Below, piece after piece: positions 1 through 7,641 of a stretch of 64,000 nucleotides of DNA (positions within the stretch are counted from its first letter, which is position 1; each line of letters starts with the position of its first letter). A model generated the notes under the pieces. That model did not search any database. It saw only the letters and a list, made by a program, of their open reading frames with translations, and was not told the origin of the DNA. The stretch is taken from the NCBI RefSeq assembly GCF_020400725.1, contig NZ_JAINVG010000038.1:1-64000 (forward strand), read 5' to 3'. The DNA comes from Streptomyces sp. NK15101. Its GTDB lineage: Bacteria > Actinomycetota > Actinomycetes > Streptomycetales > Streptomycetaceae. The translations under genes and the position numbers were made by a program.

Positions 1-216
1 GCCCGGGCCGGGGGGGGCGGGGGGGGCGCGGGGGGGGGGGGGGGCGTCGGGGGCGGCGGGGGCGTCGGGGGCGTCGGGGGCCTCGTGCCCGGCCGCCGGG
101 GCGGTCGTCCTCGCCGGGGCGGGGGTTCGAGCGGCGGCGGGTCCTTCCACCGTGCAGCCGGTCACCAGGAGGGCGACGGCGGTCAGGGCCGCCCACAGCG
201 CGATCGTCTTCTTCAC
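1..216 (-). CDS. Partial lipoprotein, 3' end beyond the window
   Basis: Reading leftward from a GTG at 216, 72 codons stay open to the window edge. The protein starts MKKTIALWAALTAVALLVTG followed by Cys, a classic lipoprotein signal peptide with a lipobox (LVTG-C, Cys21). The mature part is Ala/Pro rich with repeated D-A-P units and proline runs encoded by the G-homopolymers at 1-45, which would act as a flexible linker from the membrane to an unseen domain. No strong Shine-Dalgarno is visible. It is separate from the tsaD operon, whose last gene ends at 274. Function unknown; homopolymer lengths could hide sequencing indels. Confidence 0.6.
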   Translation of the reverse strand, partial: MKKTIALWAALTAVALLVTGCTVEGPAAARTPAPARTTAPAAGHEAPDAPDAPAAPDAPPPPRAPPAPPGPG

Positions 217-273
217 GCGCTGTGGGATGCCCGACGGAGTCGAAAGGTTGCTCTATTTCCGGTCGGAAATCGA

Positions 274-528
274 CTACTCGACCGATTCGAAGCGCCAGCG
301 GTGGACCGGACGGGTGATCAGCTCCGCGTCCGGCTCCGGCAGCTCGGGCAGCGCCGCGTCGAAGGCCTCCGCCTCCCACCAGGTGAGGACGAGGACCCGG
401 TCCTGCGGGGCCCGGAAGAGCTCCCGGCGGACCGGCTCACGGGCGAGGACCTGGGCCCGTGCCCACTCCAGGAGCTCGGCGCCCCGGCCCTGGGCGGCCC
501 TGGCCTCCCACATGAGCGTGAGCCTCAC
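274..528 (-). CDS. Small conserved-looking protein translationally coupled to tsaD
   Basis: This 84-residue protein starts at a GTG that overlaps the tsaD stop codon in a GTGA arrangement (positions 528-525), the usual sign of translational coupling. It begins MRLTLMWEARAAQGRGAELL and ends RPVHRWRFESVE. The alternating beta-strand/helix pattern with several Trp (VLVLTWWEAEAFDAAL) is reminiscent of the small dimeric alpha/beta-barrel (ABM-like) proteins, but I cannot assign an activity. It is the last gene of the tsaB-rimI-tsaD run, so it may be co-expressed with t6A synthesis by position only. Confidence 0.65.
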   Translation of the reverse strand: MRLTLMWEARAAQGRGAELLEWARAQVLAREPVRRELFRAPQDRVLVLTWWEAEAFDAALPELPEPDAELITRPVHRWRFESVE

Positions 529-1631
529 GAGTACAGGTTCTCCTTGCTGACCTCGTGCACGTGATCGTGGCCGTGGTCGTGGGAACCACCCGGCACGTGG
601 GGGTCCGTCACCGGCAGGGACGAGTCCGCCGACAGCTCCAGGTCCGAGGCCGGCCGGTTGCGGGCGACCATCTCGGAGCCGAGGGCCGCGACCATCGCGC
701 CGTTGTCGGTGCACAGGCCGGGGCGCGGCACCCGCAGCCGGATCCCGGCGCGCTCGCAGCGCTCCTCGGCGAGCGCCCGCAGCCGCGAGTTGGCGGCGAC
801 GCCGCCGCCGATCATCAGGTGGTCGACGCCCTCGTCCTTGCAGGCCCGGACGGCCTTGCGGGTGAGCACGTCGACGACCGCCTCCTGGAAGGACGCGGCC
901 ACGTCCCGTACGGGCACGTCCTCGCCGGCCGCCCGCTTGGCCTCGATCCAGCGGGCCACGGCGGTCTTGAGGCCGGAGAAGGAGAAGTCGTAGGCGGGGT
1001 CGCGGGAGCCGCTGAGACCGCGCGGGAAGGCGATCGCCTCGGGGTCGCCCTCCTTGGCGAGCCGGTCGATGACCGGTCCGCCGGGGAAGCCGAGGTCGAG
1101 GACGCGGGCGATCTTGTCGAAGGCCTCGCCCGCCGCGTCGTCGATGGTGGCGCCCATCGGCCGCACGTCGGAGGTGATGTCGGCGGAGAGCAGCAGCGAG
1201 GAGTGCCCGCCGGAGACGAGCAGCGCCATCGTCGGCTCGGGCAGCTTGCCGTGCTCCAGCTGGTCGACGCAGATGTGCGAGGCGAGGTGGTTGACGCCGT
1301 AGAGCGGCTTGCCGAGGGCGTAGGCGTACGCCTTGGCGGCGGAGACGCCGACGAGCAGGGCGCCCGCGAGGCCGGGTCCGGCGGTGACGGCGATGCCGTC
1401 GAGGTCCTTCGCGGAGATCCCGGCCGTCTTCAGGGCGCGCTCGATCGTCGGGACCATGGCCTCCAGGTGGGCGCGGGAGGCGATCTCGGGCACGACGCCG
1501 CCGAAGCGGGCGTGGGTGTCGACGCTGGAGGCGACGGCGTCGGCGAGGAGCGCGGTCCCGTGGACGATGCCGACGCCGGTCTCGTCGCAGGAGGTCTCGA
1601 TGCCGAGTACCAGCGGTTCGTCAGCAGCCAT
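525..1631 (-). CDS. tsaD: tRNA N6-adenosine threonylcarbamoyltransferase TsaD
   Basis: 368 residues, the normal length for TsaD/Kae1/Gcp. TsaD transfers the threonylcarbamoyl group from TC-AMP to A37 of ANN-reading tRNAs, together with TsaB and TsaE. The ASKHA-type start (VLGIETSCDETGVG), the metal-binding H-x3-H in VNHLASHI (His115/His119) and the glycine-rich VSGGHSSL segment are all present. The ATG overlaps the rimI stop by one base (TGATG), so it is coupled to rimI. Oddity: the C-terminus carries a His-rich tail (GGSHDHGHDHVHE) after the catalytic domain, which might bind metal. Confidence 0.97.
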   Translation of the reverse strand: MAADEPLVLGIETSCDETGVGIVHGTALLADAVASSVDTHARFGGVVPEIASRAHLEAMVPTIERALKTAGISAKDLDGIAVTAGPGLAGALLVGVSAAKAYAYALGKPLYGVNHLASHICVDQLEHGKLPEPTMALLVSGGHSSLLLSADITSDVRPMGATIDDAAGEAFDKIARVLDLGFPGGPVIDRLAKEGDPEAIAFPRGLSGSRDPAYDFSFSGLKTAVARWIEAKRAAGEDVPVRDVAASFQEAVVDVLTRKAVRACKDEGVDHLMIGGGVAANSRLRALAEERCERAGIRLRVPRPGLCTDNGAMVAALGSEMVARNRPASDLELSADSSLPVTDPHVPGGSHDHGHDHVHEVSKENLYS

Positions 1632-2131
1632 CAGATCTCAGTCCCAGTTCCTTGAACGGTCAGTCGCATCACGAGCGCGTCGACATTGCCCGGCTGGTAG
1701 TAGCCGCGCCGGAAACCGATGGGCTCGAAGCCGAAGCGCTCGTAGAGCTTCTGGGCCCGGGTGTTGTCCACGCGCACTTCGAGGAGGACCTCCTCGCACT
1801 CGAAGGCGGTGGCTTCCTTGAGCAGGTCGGTGAGGAGCCGGGCGCCGAGGCCCGTGCCCCACTGGTCGCGGGAGACGGCGATCGTCTGCACGTCGCCGAG
1901 CCCGCCGGCGGCGGCGAGCCCGGCGTAGCCGACGAGGCGGCCGTCGGCCGGGTCCTCCGCGACGACGTAGTGGCGGGTGGCCCGGGGGCCCCTGGCGTGC
2001 GCGAGCTCCGACCAGAACATCCCCTCGGACCAGGCGTCCTCGGGGAACAGCTCGGCTTCGAGCGCGAGCACGGGCTCGATGTCCCACCAGCGCATCTCGC
2101 GCAGCACGGCCCCGGTCACGGCGGCGCTCAC
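1631..2131 (-). CDS. rimI: Ribosomal-protein-alanine N-acetyltransferase RimI
   Basis: 166-residue GNAT acetyltransferase, placed between tsaB and tsaD as in most actinobacteria. RimI acetylates the N-terminal alanine of ribosomal protein S18 in enterobacteria; other substrates are possible here. The acetyl-CoA loop is seen in QWGTGLGARLL (R/Q-x-x-G-x-G/A) and the C-terminal NTRAQKLYERFGFEPIG segment is typical of RimI. The chosen GTG start overlaps the tsaB stop (GTGA), giving coupled translation; the open frame extends further upstream but that part only shadows tsaB. Confidence 0.93.
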   Translation of the reverse strand: MSAAVTGAVLREMRWWDIEPVLALEAELFPEDAWSEGMFWSELAHARGPRATRHYVVAEDPADGRLVGYAGLAAAGGLGDVQTIAVSRDQWGTGLGARLLTDLLKEATAFECEEVLLEVRVDNTRAQKLYERFGFEPIGFRRGYYQPGNVDALVMRLTVQGTGTEI

Positions 2132-2784
2132 TTGGGGGTGACCACCTTGTAGTTCTTCGGCACCTGGGCGTCGGGCCGGCGCAGGTACATCGGCAGCGGG
2201 TCGAGGAAACCGCCCTCGCCCCCGGCCAGCTTCTCGGCCGCGAGCCCGGCGAGCGCGGCGGCCGACTGGTGCTCGGGGTCGCGGGCGTCCGGGAAGGCCT
2301 CGGGGTAGAGGCGGGCGCCCGCGCCGACGACGGGGAGCCCGGCGAGCTGCCCGGCGATGTCGGCGGGCCGGTCGACGGACGCGTCGCCCGCGCGGGTGCG
2401 GAAGTCCTCGTACCGCGCCCAGTAGACCTCCTTGCGGCGCGCGTCCGTCGCGACGGCGAAGGGCCCGTCGATCCCGGAGGCGTACGCGAGGCCGTCGAGG
2501 GTGCACAGGCCGTGCACCGGCACGCCGAGCGCCGACGAGAAGGCCGCGGCCGTGACGAGGCCGACCCGGAGGCCGGTGTACGGGCCGGGGCCGACGCCGA
2601 CGACGATCCCGGTGACCGCGTCGAGTTTCAGCCCGGCCTCCTTCAGGACCAGGTCGACGGCGGGCAGCAGCAGCTCCCCGTGGCGGCGGGCGTCGACCTG
2701 GCTCGACGAGGCGACGACGGCCTCGCCGTCGTGGAGGGCGACGGTGACGGCGGGGGTGGCGGTATCCATGGCGAGCAACAGCAC
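2128..2784 (-). CDS. tsaB: t6A biosynthesis protein TsaB
   Basis: 218 residues of the TsaB/YeaZ family, an ASKHA-fold partner that binds TsaD and TsaE in the threonylcarbamoyl-adenosine complex. The N-terminal MLLLAMDTATPAVTVAL and the VGVGPGPYTGLRVG motif are diagnostic. It is the first gene of the tsaB-rimI-tsaD run; each junction overlaps by 1-4 bases, so the genes form one transcription unit starting in the gap to the divergent gene at 2881. Confidence 0.95.
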   Translation of the reverse strand: MLLLAMDTATPAVTVALHDGEAVVASSSQVDARRHGELLLPAVDLVLKEAGLKLDAVTGIVVGVGPGPYTGLRVGLVTAAAFSSALGVPVHGLCTLDGLAYASGIDGPFAVATDARRKEVYWARYEDFRTRAGDASVDRPADIAGQLAGLPVVGAGARLYPEAFPDARDPEHQSAAALAGLAAEKLAGGEGGFLDPLPMYLRRPDAQVPKNYKVVTPK

Positions 2785-2880
2785 GCGAACAGCCTACGGC
2801 TCCCGGGCATGCTGCCCCGAACCTCGGGGCGGCGGCTGCTACCGTCACCCTTCGATACGTACGTACGAGAGGTGGGAACG

Positions 2881-3447
2881 GTGGCAAGGAGCAGCTCGGG
2901 ATTCGTGGCCGGGCTCACCGCGGCGGCCGTCGTCGCGGTCGGCGTCCTCGCCTACCAGGCCTCGGCGAACGCGCCGGCCGATCTGTCGGCGAAGCCGCGG
3001 ACGTCGGGCACGGCCGCCCCCTCGGTCTCGCCGAGCAGCGGTCCGAAGAAGCCGGCCAAGGACCCCCTCGCCGTCCCCGCCGGCTCGGGCAGCGGCGAGC
3101 GGGTGGTGTACGCGCTCGCCGACCGCCGGGTGTGGCTCGTGGACGCGGGGGGCAGGGCGACCCGGACGTTCACGGTGTGGCCGAGCACGGTCGACCCGGT
3201 CCCCGGCACGTACAAGGTGACCTCGCGCTCGGGCTCGGTGCGCGGTTCGGACGGGGTGCAGATCGAGCACGTGGTGCGGTTCGCGACGGCCGAGGACGTG
3301 GCGATCGGCTTCAGCGCGGCGGTCGACGGCTCGACGCCGTCCCCCGACCCGGCCCGGAAGACCGGCGGCATCCGGATGAAGCGGGCCGACGGCGACGTGA
3401 TGTGGACGTTCGCGGTGATCGGCGCGAAGGTCGTCGTCGTCGCCTGA
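2881..3447 (+). CDS. Secreted YkuD-like protein lacking the catalytic cysteine
   Basis: 188 residues from a GTG preceded by GAGAGGTGG. The N-terminus has a membrane anchor/signal segment (GFVAGLTAAAVVAVGVLAYQA) and a Ser/Pro-rich linker. Residues ~75-188 (VVYALADRRVWLVDAGGR.., HVVRF, GGIRMKRADGDVMWTF) follow the pattern of an L,D-transpeptidase YkuD domain. Where active enzymes have S-H/R-G-C-[IV]-R, this one has T-G-G-I-R, so the nucleophilic Cys is replaced by Gly. It is probably a non-catalytic cell-wall binding relative. Divergent from tsaB. Confidence 0.8.
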   Translation: MARSSSGFVAGLTAAAVVAVGVLAYQASANAPADLSAKPRTSGTAAPSVSPSSGPKKPAKDPLAVPAGSGSGERVVYALADRRVWLVDAGGRATRTFTVWPSTVDPVPGTYKVTSRSGSVRGSDGVQIEHVVRFATAEDVAIGFSAAVDGSTPSPDPARKTGGIRMKRADGDVMWTFAVIGAKVVVVA

Positions 3448-3522
3448 CCCGCACGTCCGTGCGGTGTCGCCTGCCCCGCAGGTCGGGGCGGTGGAGTCCG
3501 ACCCGTGCTCCGGGGCGGTGGG

Positions 3523-3678
3523 CTACGCCGCCTCGTCCCGCACGGTCTCGTCCTCCGTCCCCTGCCCGGACGGCTCCGGTGGCGGGGTCGAGAGGGTCCG
3601 GGCGGCCGCGCAGGACGCGAGCAGCTCACTCATCGGGACGTGGTCCCGGGCGGTTTCCGCGCGTTCGGGCGTCGCCAT
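3523..3678 (-). CDS. 51-residue protein behind an iron-box-like site
   Basis: A 51-residue frame starts at ATG 3678 with GGGAGG five bases upstream. The protein (MATPERAETARDHVPMSELL... ending ETVRDEAA) is acidic toward the C-terminus and has one Cys; no family is recognised. The gene lies alone between tsaE and the YkuD-like gene. An IdeR/DmdR-type palindrome lies 12 bases upstream of the start codon (3690-3708), suggesting repression when iron is available. Confidence 0.6.
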   Translation of the reverse strand: MATPERAETARDHVPMSELLASCAAARTLSTPPPEPSGQGTEDETVRDEAA

Positions 3679-3689
3679 GCATGCCTCCC

Positions 3690-3708
3690 GTAGGTTAGGT
3701 ACACCTAA
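3690..3708. promoter_or_regulatory. Iron-box-like operator (DmdR/IdeR type)
   Basis: Inside this stretch the 18-base inverted repeat GGTTAGGT-AC-ACCTAACC (3693-3710) is perfect in its 8-base arms. Compared with the known actinobacterial iron box (TTAGGTTAGGCTAACCTAA), 15 of 19 positions match by eye. It sits immediately upstream of the 51-residue gene starting at 3678, where bound repressor would block transcription. Confidence 0.65.
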
Positions 3709-3787
3709 CCAGCTCGTGCATCCATGTGACCACGGCTCGTGGGACCCACGCAACATCTTCCCGACACGTTGTCGGAACCTACGGCGC

Positions 3788-4330
3788 TCAGACCAGTGCG
3801 AGGTCCTCCTCGGCCCAGCGCGCGCCGATCCCGCGCAGCACGACCGTGCGCCGGTCGTCGTCGGTGTCGCCGGTCACCCGGTGGATGAGGAGGTGCAGCC
3901 GGTCGTCGGTCAGCTCCTCGACCTTGCCGTCGCCCCACTCGACGACGACCACGGACTCGGGCAGCGAGACGTCCAGGTCGAGGTCCTCCATCTCGTCGAG
4001 CCCGCCGCCCAGGCGGTACGCGTCGACGTGGACCAGGGCCGGGCCGCCGACCAGGGACGGGTGGACGCGGGCGATGACGAAGGTCGGAGAGGTGACGGCG
4101 CCCCGTACGCCGAGCCCCTCGCCGAGGCCGCGGGTCAGGGTGGTCTTCCCGGCGCCGAGTTCACCGGTCAGCATGACGAGGTCACCGGGACGGAGGATCT
4201 TCGCGAGCCGGCGGCCGAGCTCCTGCATCTGCTGCGGGGAGTCGACGGAGAGGGTGGCGCCGGAGACGGACGGGTCGGCGCCGGGGACGGGCCGGGTGGC
4301 GCCGGAGACGGGCTGGTGCGCTGCTTCCAT
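3788..4330 (-). CDS. tsaE: t6A biosynthesis ATPase TsaE
   Basis: 180 residues from ATG 4330. TsaE is the ATPase that drives turnover of the TsaBD complex in t6A synthesis. The P-loop is GELGAGKTTLTRGLG and further family motifs are VTSPTFVIARVH and HVDAYRL. An N-terminal extension of about 40 residues (SGATRP, GADPSVSGATLS) is longer than in the E. coli protein. The gene follows the hydrolase gene with a 10-base gap and is the last of the alr-hydrolase-tsaE run. Confidence 0.94.
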   Translation of the reverse strand: MEAAHQPVSGATRPVPGADPSVSGATLSVDSPQQMQELGRRLAKILRPGDLVMLTGELGAGKTTLTRGLGEGLGVRGAVTSPTFVIARVHPSLVGGPALVHVDAYRLGGGLDEMEDLDLDVSLPESVVVVEWGDGKVEELTDDRLHLLIHRVTGDTDDDRRTVVLRGIGARWAEEDLALV

Positions 4331-4340
4331 ACCCGCAAAC

Positions 4341-5507
4341 TTAGCTCGTGCGGAACGGCTCCCCGGCCGGGACGGCACCGGCGCGCACCAGCAGGTCGGC
4401 CAGCCGGTCGGTGACCGCCTCCGGGTGCTCCAGCATCACCAGGTGGCCCGCGTCCGGGACGATCACCAGCTCCGCGTCCGGCAGCAGGCCGGCGATGGCC
4501 TCGGTGTGCGAGCTGGGGGTGACCAGGTCGTTGTCCCCGGCCAGCGCGAGCACCGGCAGCCCGCGGAGGACGGCGAGGGCGGCGGCCTTGTCGTGCTCGG
4601 CGAAGGCCGGGTAGAAGGCGGCGACCACGTCGATCGGGGTCGACTCGATCATCCGCTCGGCGAAGCGGGCCACCGCCGGGTCCACGTCCTTCGACGCGAA
4701 CGAGTACTTCTTGATCAGCCCCGCGAAGAGGTCGGCGGTCGCCCGGCGCCCGCGCTCGACCAGCTCCGCCTGGGAGCCGAGGGCCCGCAGGACGCCCGGC
4801 AGGACCCGCCGGACGGCGTTGACGCCGGCGAGCGGCAGCCCGTACGAAACCTCCGCCAGCTTCCCCGCCGAGGTGCCGACGAGGGCGACGCCGGCGACCC
4901 GGTCGCGGATCAGCTCCGGGTACTGCTCGGCGAGCGCCATCACCGTCATGCCGCCCATGGAGTGCCCGACGAGGACGAGCGGCCCCTCGGGGGCGGCGGC
5001 GTCGAGGACGGCCTTGAGGTCGTGGCCGAGCCGGTCGATGGAGACGGGCACCCCCTCGGTCCCGGTCCGGGAGTCCCCGTGCCCGGAGCGGCCGTGGCCG
5101 CGCTGGTCCCAGTGGACGGTGCGGACGATCCCGCGCAGGGCGGCCCGCTGGAAGTGCCAGGAGTCCTGGTTGAGGCAGTAGCCGTGGCTGAAGACGACGG
5201 TGACGGGGGCGGGCTCCTTCCGCCCGAAGAGCCGTCGGCGGCGGCCGGCCGACGAGGCCTCCTGCTCGACCTCGTCCACCTCGTAGTAGAGGACGGTCCC
5301 GTCCTCGGCGAGGGCCCGGCCGGGGGTGCCGCGCAGCCCGCCGTACGGGCCGGTGGCATCCAGGGCGAGCCGTGCCTTCTGCCGCATGGAACGGCCGACG
5401 GTGAGCCGCTCGACGGCGACCCCGGCGGCCGCTCCGGCGGCGAGGACGCCTATCGCGGCGCCGGCGAACCCGGCGCGCCGCCAACTGCTCCCGCTCGACT
5501 CCGCCAT
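4341..5507 (-). CDS. Alpha/beta hydrolase with N-terminal membrane anchor
   Basis: 388 residues. A transmembrane segment (GFAGAAIGVLAAGAAAGVAV, residues ~13-32) precedes an alpha/beta hydrolase domain with the oxyanion region FSHGYCLNQDSW, the nucleophile elbow GHSMGG, a late Asp (AGDNDLVTPS) and the catalytic His (DAGHLVMLEHPE). The substrate cannot be predicted. It starts 6 bases after alr and is followed by tsaE at 10 bases, so it is part of the same operon; the same neighbourhood is common in Streptomyces. Confidence 0.92.
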   Translation of the reverse strand: MAESSGSSWRRAGFAGAAIGVLAAGAAAGVAVERLTVGRSMRQKARLALDATGPYGGLRGTPGRALAEDGTVLYYEVDEVEQEASSAGRRRRLFGRKEPAPVTVVFSHGYCLNQDSWHFQRAALRGIVRTVHWDQRGHGRSGHGDSRTGTEGVPVSIDRLGHDLKAVLDAAAPEGPLVLVGHSMGGMTVMALAEQYPELIRDRVAGVALVGTSAGKLAEVSYGLPLAGVNAVRRVLPGVLRALGSQAELVERGRRATADLFAGLIKKYSFASKDVDPAVARFAERMIESTPIDVVAAFYPAFAEHDKAAALAVLRGLPVLALAGDNDLVTPSSHTEAIAGLLPDAELVIVPDAGHLVMLEHPEAVTDRLADLLVRAGAVPAGEPFRTS

Positions 5508-5513
5508 GGCGGG

Positions 5514-6662
5514 CTACTCCCCCAGGTAGACGCGCGGGACGCGCGCCCCGATCCGGGTGACGATCTCGTACGCGATGGTGTCGGCGGCCACCGCCCAGTC
5601 CTCGGCGGTCGGCTCGCCCCGGTCGCCGGGACCGAAGAGCACGGCCTCGGTGCCGGGCTCGGGGGTGTCCCCGCCGAGGTCGACCACGAACTGGTCCATG
5701 GCGACGCGCCCGGCGACGGTGCGGACGCGGTCGCCGACGAGGACCGGGCCGCGTCCGGAGGCGTGCCGGGGAACCCCGTCCGCGTAACCGAGCGGGACGA
5801 GCCCCAGGGTGGTCTCGCCCTCGGTGACGTAGTGGTGCCCGTAGCTCACCCCGTGCCCGGCGGGCACGTGCTTGACCAGCGCCACGCTCGCCTTGAGCGA
5901 CATGACGGGCCGCAGGCCGAGCTCGGCGGAGGTGCCGAGCTCGGGGCTCGGGGACACGCCGTACATCGCGATGCCGGGCCGGACCAGGTCGAAGTGGGAC
6001 TCGGGCAGGGTGAGGGTGGCCGGGGAGTTGGCGATGTGCCGGACCTCGGGGCGGACACCCGCCTGCTCGGCGTGGTCCAGCATCGAGCGGAAGACGTCGA
6101 GCTGGGCGGCGATGGAGGGGTGGTGCGGCTCGTCGGCGCAGGCGAAGTGCGACCAGAGGCCGGTCACCTTGACGTGCCCGTCGACCTCCGCCTTCAGGGC
6201 GGCCCCGACCAGCTCGGGCCAGTCGGCGGGCTGGCAGCCGTTGCGCCCGAGACCGGTGTCGGCCTTGAGCTGGATCCTGGCCGTCTTCCCGACCGCCCTG
6301 GCCGCCTCGACGACCTCGCCCAGGGCCCACATCCCGCTGACGGACATGTCGAGACCGGCCTCGACGCCCTGGTCCCAGGGGTCCCCGGGGGTCCAGAGCC
6401 AGCACATGACGGGCACGTCCGTGATCCCGGCGGCGCGCAGGGCGAGCGCCTCGTGCGGGGTGGCCGTGCCGAGCCAGTCCGCGCCCGCGTCCAGGGCGGC
6501 GCGGGCGCAGCGCAGGGCGCCGTGTCCGTACGCGTCGGCCTTGACCACGGCCATGATCCGGACGTGGGGGGCGACGCGGGCGCGCAGCGTGCGGACGTTC
6601 GCACGCAGCGCGCCGAGGTCGATCTCGGCGCGGGCCCTGGGGGGCGGAGGTGTCTCAGTCAT
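5514..6662 (-). CDS. alr: Alanine racemase
   Basis: 382 residues, normal for Alr. This PLP enzyme interconverts L- and D-alanine for peptidoglycan. The PLP lysine is in AVVKADAYGHGA (Lys41), the second catalytic residue is the Tyr in GVSYGHHYV, and the substrate-side loop VAMDQFVVDLG is present. It heads the alr-hydrolase-tsaE run and is followed within 6 bases by the hydrolase. The ATG at 6662 is 20 bases upstream of the convergently named neighbour's end at 6683. Confidence 0.96.
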   Translation of the reverse strand: MTETPPPPRARAEIDLGALRANVRTLRARVAPHVRIMAVVKADAYGHGALRCARAALDAGADWLGTATPHEALALRAAGITDVPVMCWLWTPGDPWDQGVEAGLDMSVSGMWALGEVVEAARAVGKTARIQLKADTGLGRNGCQPADWPELVGAALKAEVDGHVKVTGLWSHFACADEPHHPSIAAQLDVFRSMLDHAEQAGVRPEVRHIANSPATLTLPESHFDLVRPGIAMYGVSPSPELGTSAELGLRPVMSLKASVALVKHVPAGHGVSYGHHYVTEGETTLGLVPLGYADGVPRHASGRGPVLVGDRVRTVAGRVAMDQFVVDLGGDTPEPGTEAVLFGPGDRGEPTAEDWAVAADTIAYEIVTRIGARVPRVYLGE

Positions 6663-6682
6663 CGCGCCCAGTCTCTCAGGTG

Positions 6683-7546
6683 TCAGTGCCCGGGCCGCTT
6701 TCCCCAGATGTAGACCCGGTCACCCTTACGGAGGACGTCCCAGAGTTTCCGTGCGTCGCCGTGGCTCAGATTGACGCAGCCACGGCTGCCGCCGGGGGTG
6801 GCGAGCTGCCCGTAGACGGCGTGGAAGGCCTGGCCCCCGCTGAAGAACTGGGCGTACGGCATGGGGGTGTCGTAGATGGACGACCAGTGGTCCTTGTGGC
6901 GCCAGTAGACGGTGTGCCAGCCGGTGCGGGTGGCGTAACCGGGCCGTCCGGTCCGTACGTTGACGACCGGATACGTCACCTTATTCCCTTTTCGCACCCA
7001 CATGAGCTGGCGGTCGAGGTCGACGCAGGCGACGGCGTACTTCTTCACCGGGCAGCGCCCGCCCGGGTCGAGCTTCTTCCGGGCGGCGAGCAGTTCGGCA
7101 CGGGCCCAGGTGACGGGCCCGGCGTAACCGACGGCCGGCTTGATCTTCTCCTTCACCTGGAAGGCGCGGATCGCCCGGCAGTCGGCGACGGACTGCTTCC
7201 CGTCGATCCGCAGCCCCAGCAGCCGCTCGACCCGCCGCTGATAGGTGCTCGCCTTCGCGGTGCAGGCGGCCCCGACGGCCCCGACGGCGCTGCGCGGCAG
7301 GTACTCGACCAGCTCGTCGACCTCCTCCTCGGGCTCGGGCACGGGGACCTCGCCCTCCGGCTGAAGGGGCGGCAACGCCTGATCGGGCGTGTCCATCGGG
7401 TACTCGGCAGGCCCGGCCCCGACGATCCCGGGGACGAGCGGATCGGGATCGCCGACGGGAGCGTCGGCGAGGGCGACGGGCCCCAGCGCGAGCGAGGCGG
7501 CGAGGGCGAACAACAGGGGCGCGGTACGGCTTCTCCAACTGGTCAC
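6683..7546 (-). CDS. Secreted L,D-transpeptidase (YkuD) with a peptidoglycan-binding-like domain
   Basis: 287 residues from GTG 7546, chosen because it opens a clean signal peptide (MTSWRSRTAPLLFALAASLA, cut after ALA). A proline/glutamate-rich linker (EVPVPEPEEEVDEL) follows, then a helical region (residues ~95-165) resembling a peptidoglycan-binding domain and a YkuD catalytic domain. The active site is HAVYG followed by SRGCVNL, with an intact Cys. Such enzymes form 3-3 cross-links in peptidoglycan. Contrast with the degenerate relative at 2881. Confidence 0.92.
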   Translation of the reverse strand: MTSWRSRTAPLLFALAASLALGPVALADAPVGDPDPLVPGIVGAGPAEYPMDTPDQALPPLQPEGEVPVPEPEEEVDELVEYLPRSAVGAVGAACTAKASTYQRRVERLLGLRIDGKQSVADCRAIRAFQVKEKIKPAVGYAGPVTWARAELLAARKKLDPGGRCPVKKYAVACVDLDRQLMWVRKGNKVTYPVVNVRTGRPGYATRTGWHTVYWRHKDHWSSIYDTPMPYAQFFSGGQAFHAVYGQLATPGGSRGCVNLSHGDARKLWDVLRKGDRVYIWGKRPGH

Positions 7547-7641
7547 CCCACCCACCCAATCCGCACCCCGCCCCGGCGGCGCGCCGGAACCCACGGCTGG
7601 GTCAACGGTGTTCGCCCGTGTGGGCGGTGGACCCGGCGGCC

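Noticed and set aside
3726..6713. A 995-codon open frame on the plus strand opposite tsaE, hydrolase and alr
   Set aside because: It is antisense to three clear genes and results from the high-GC third-position bias; its sequence is low-complexity Gly/Asp/Arg with no family resemblance.
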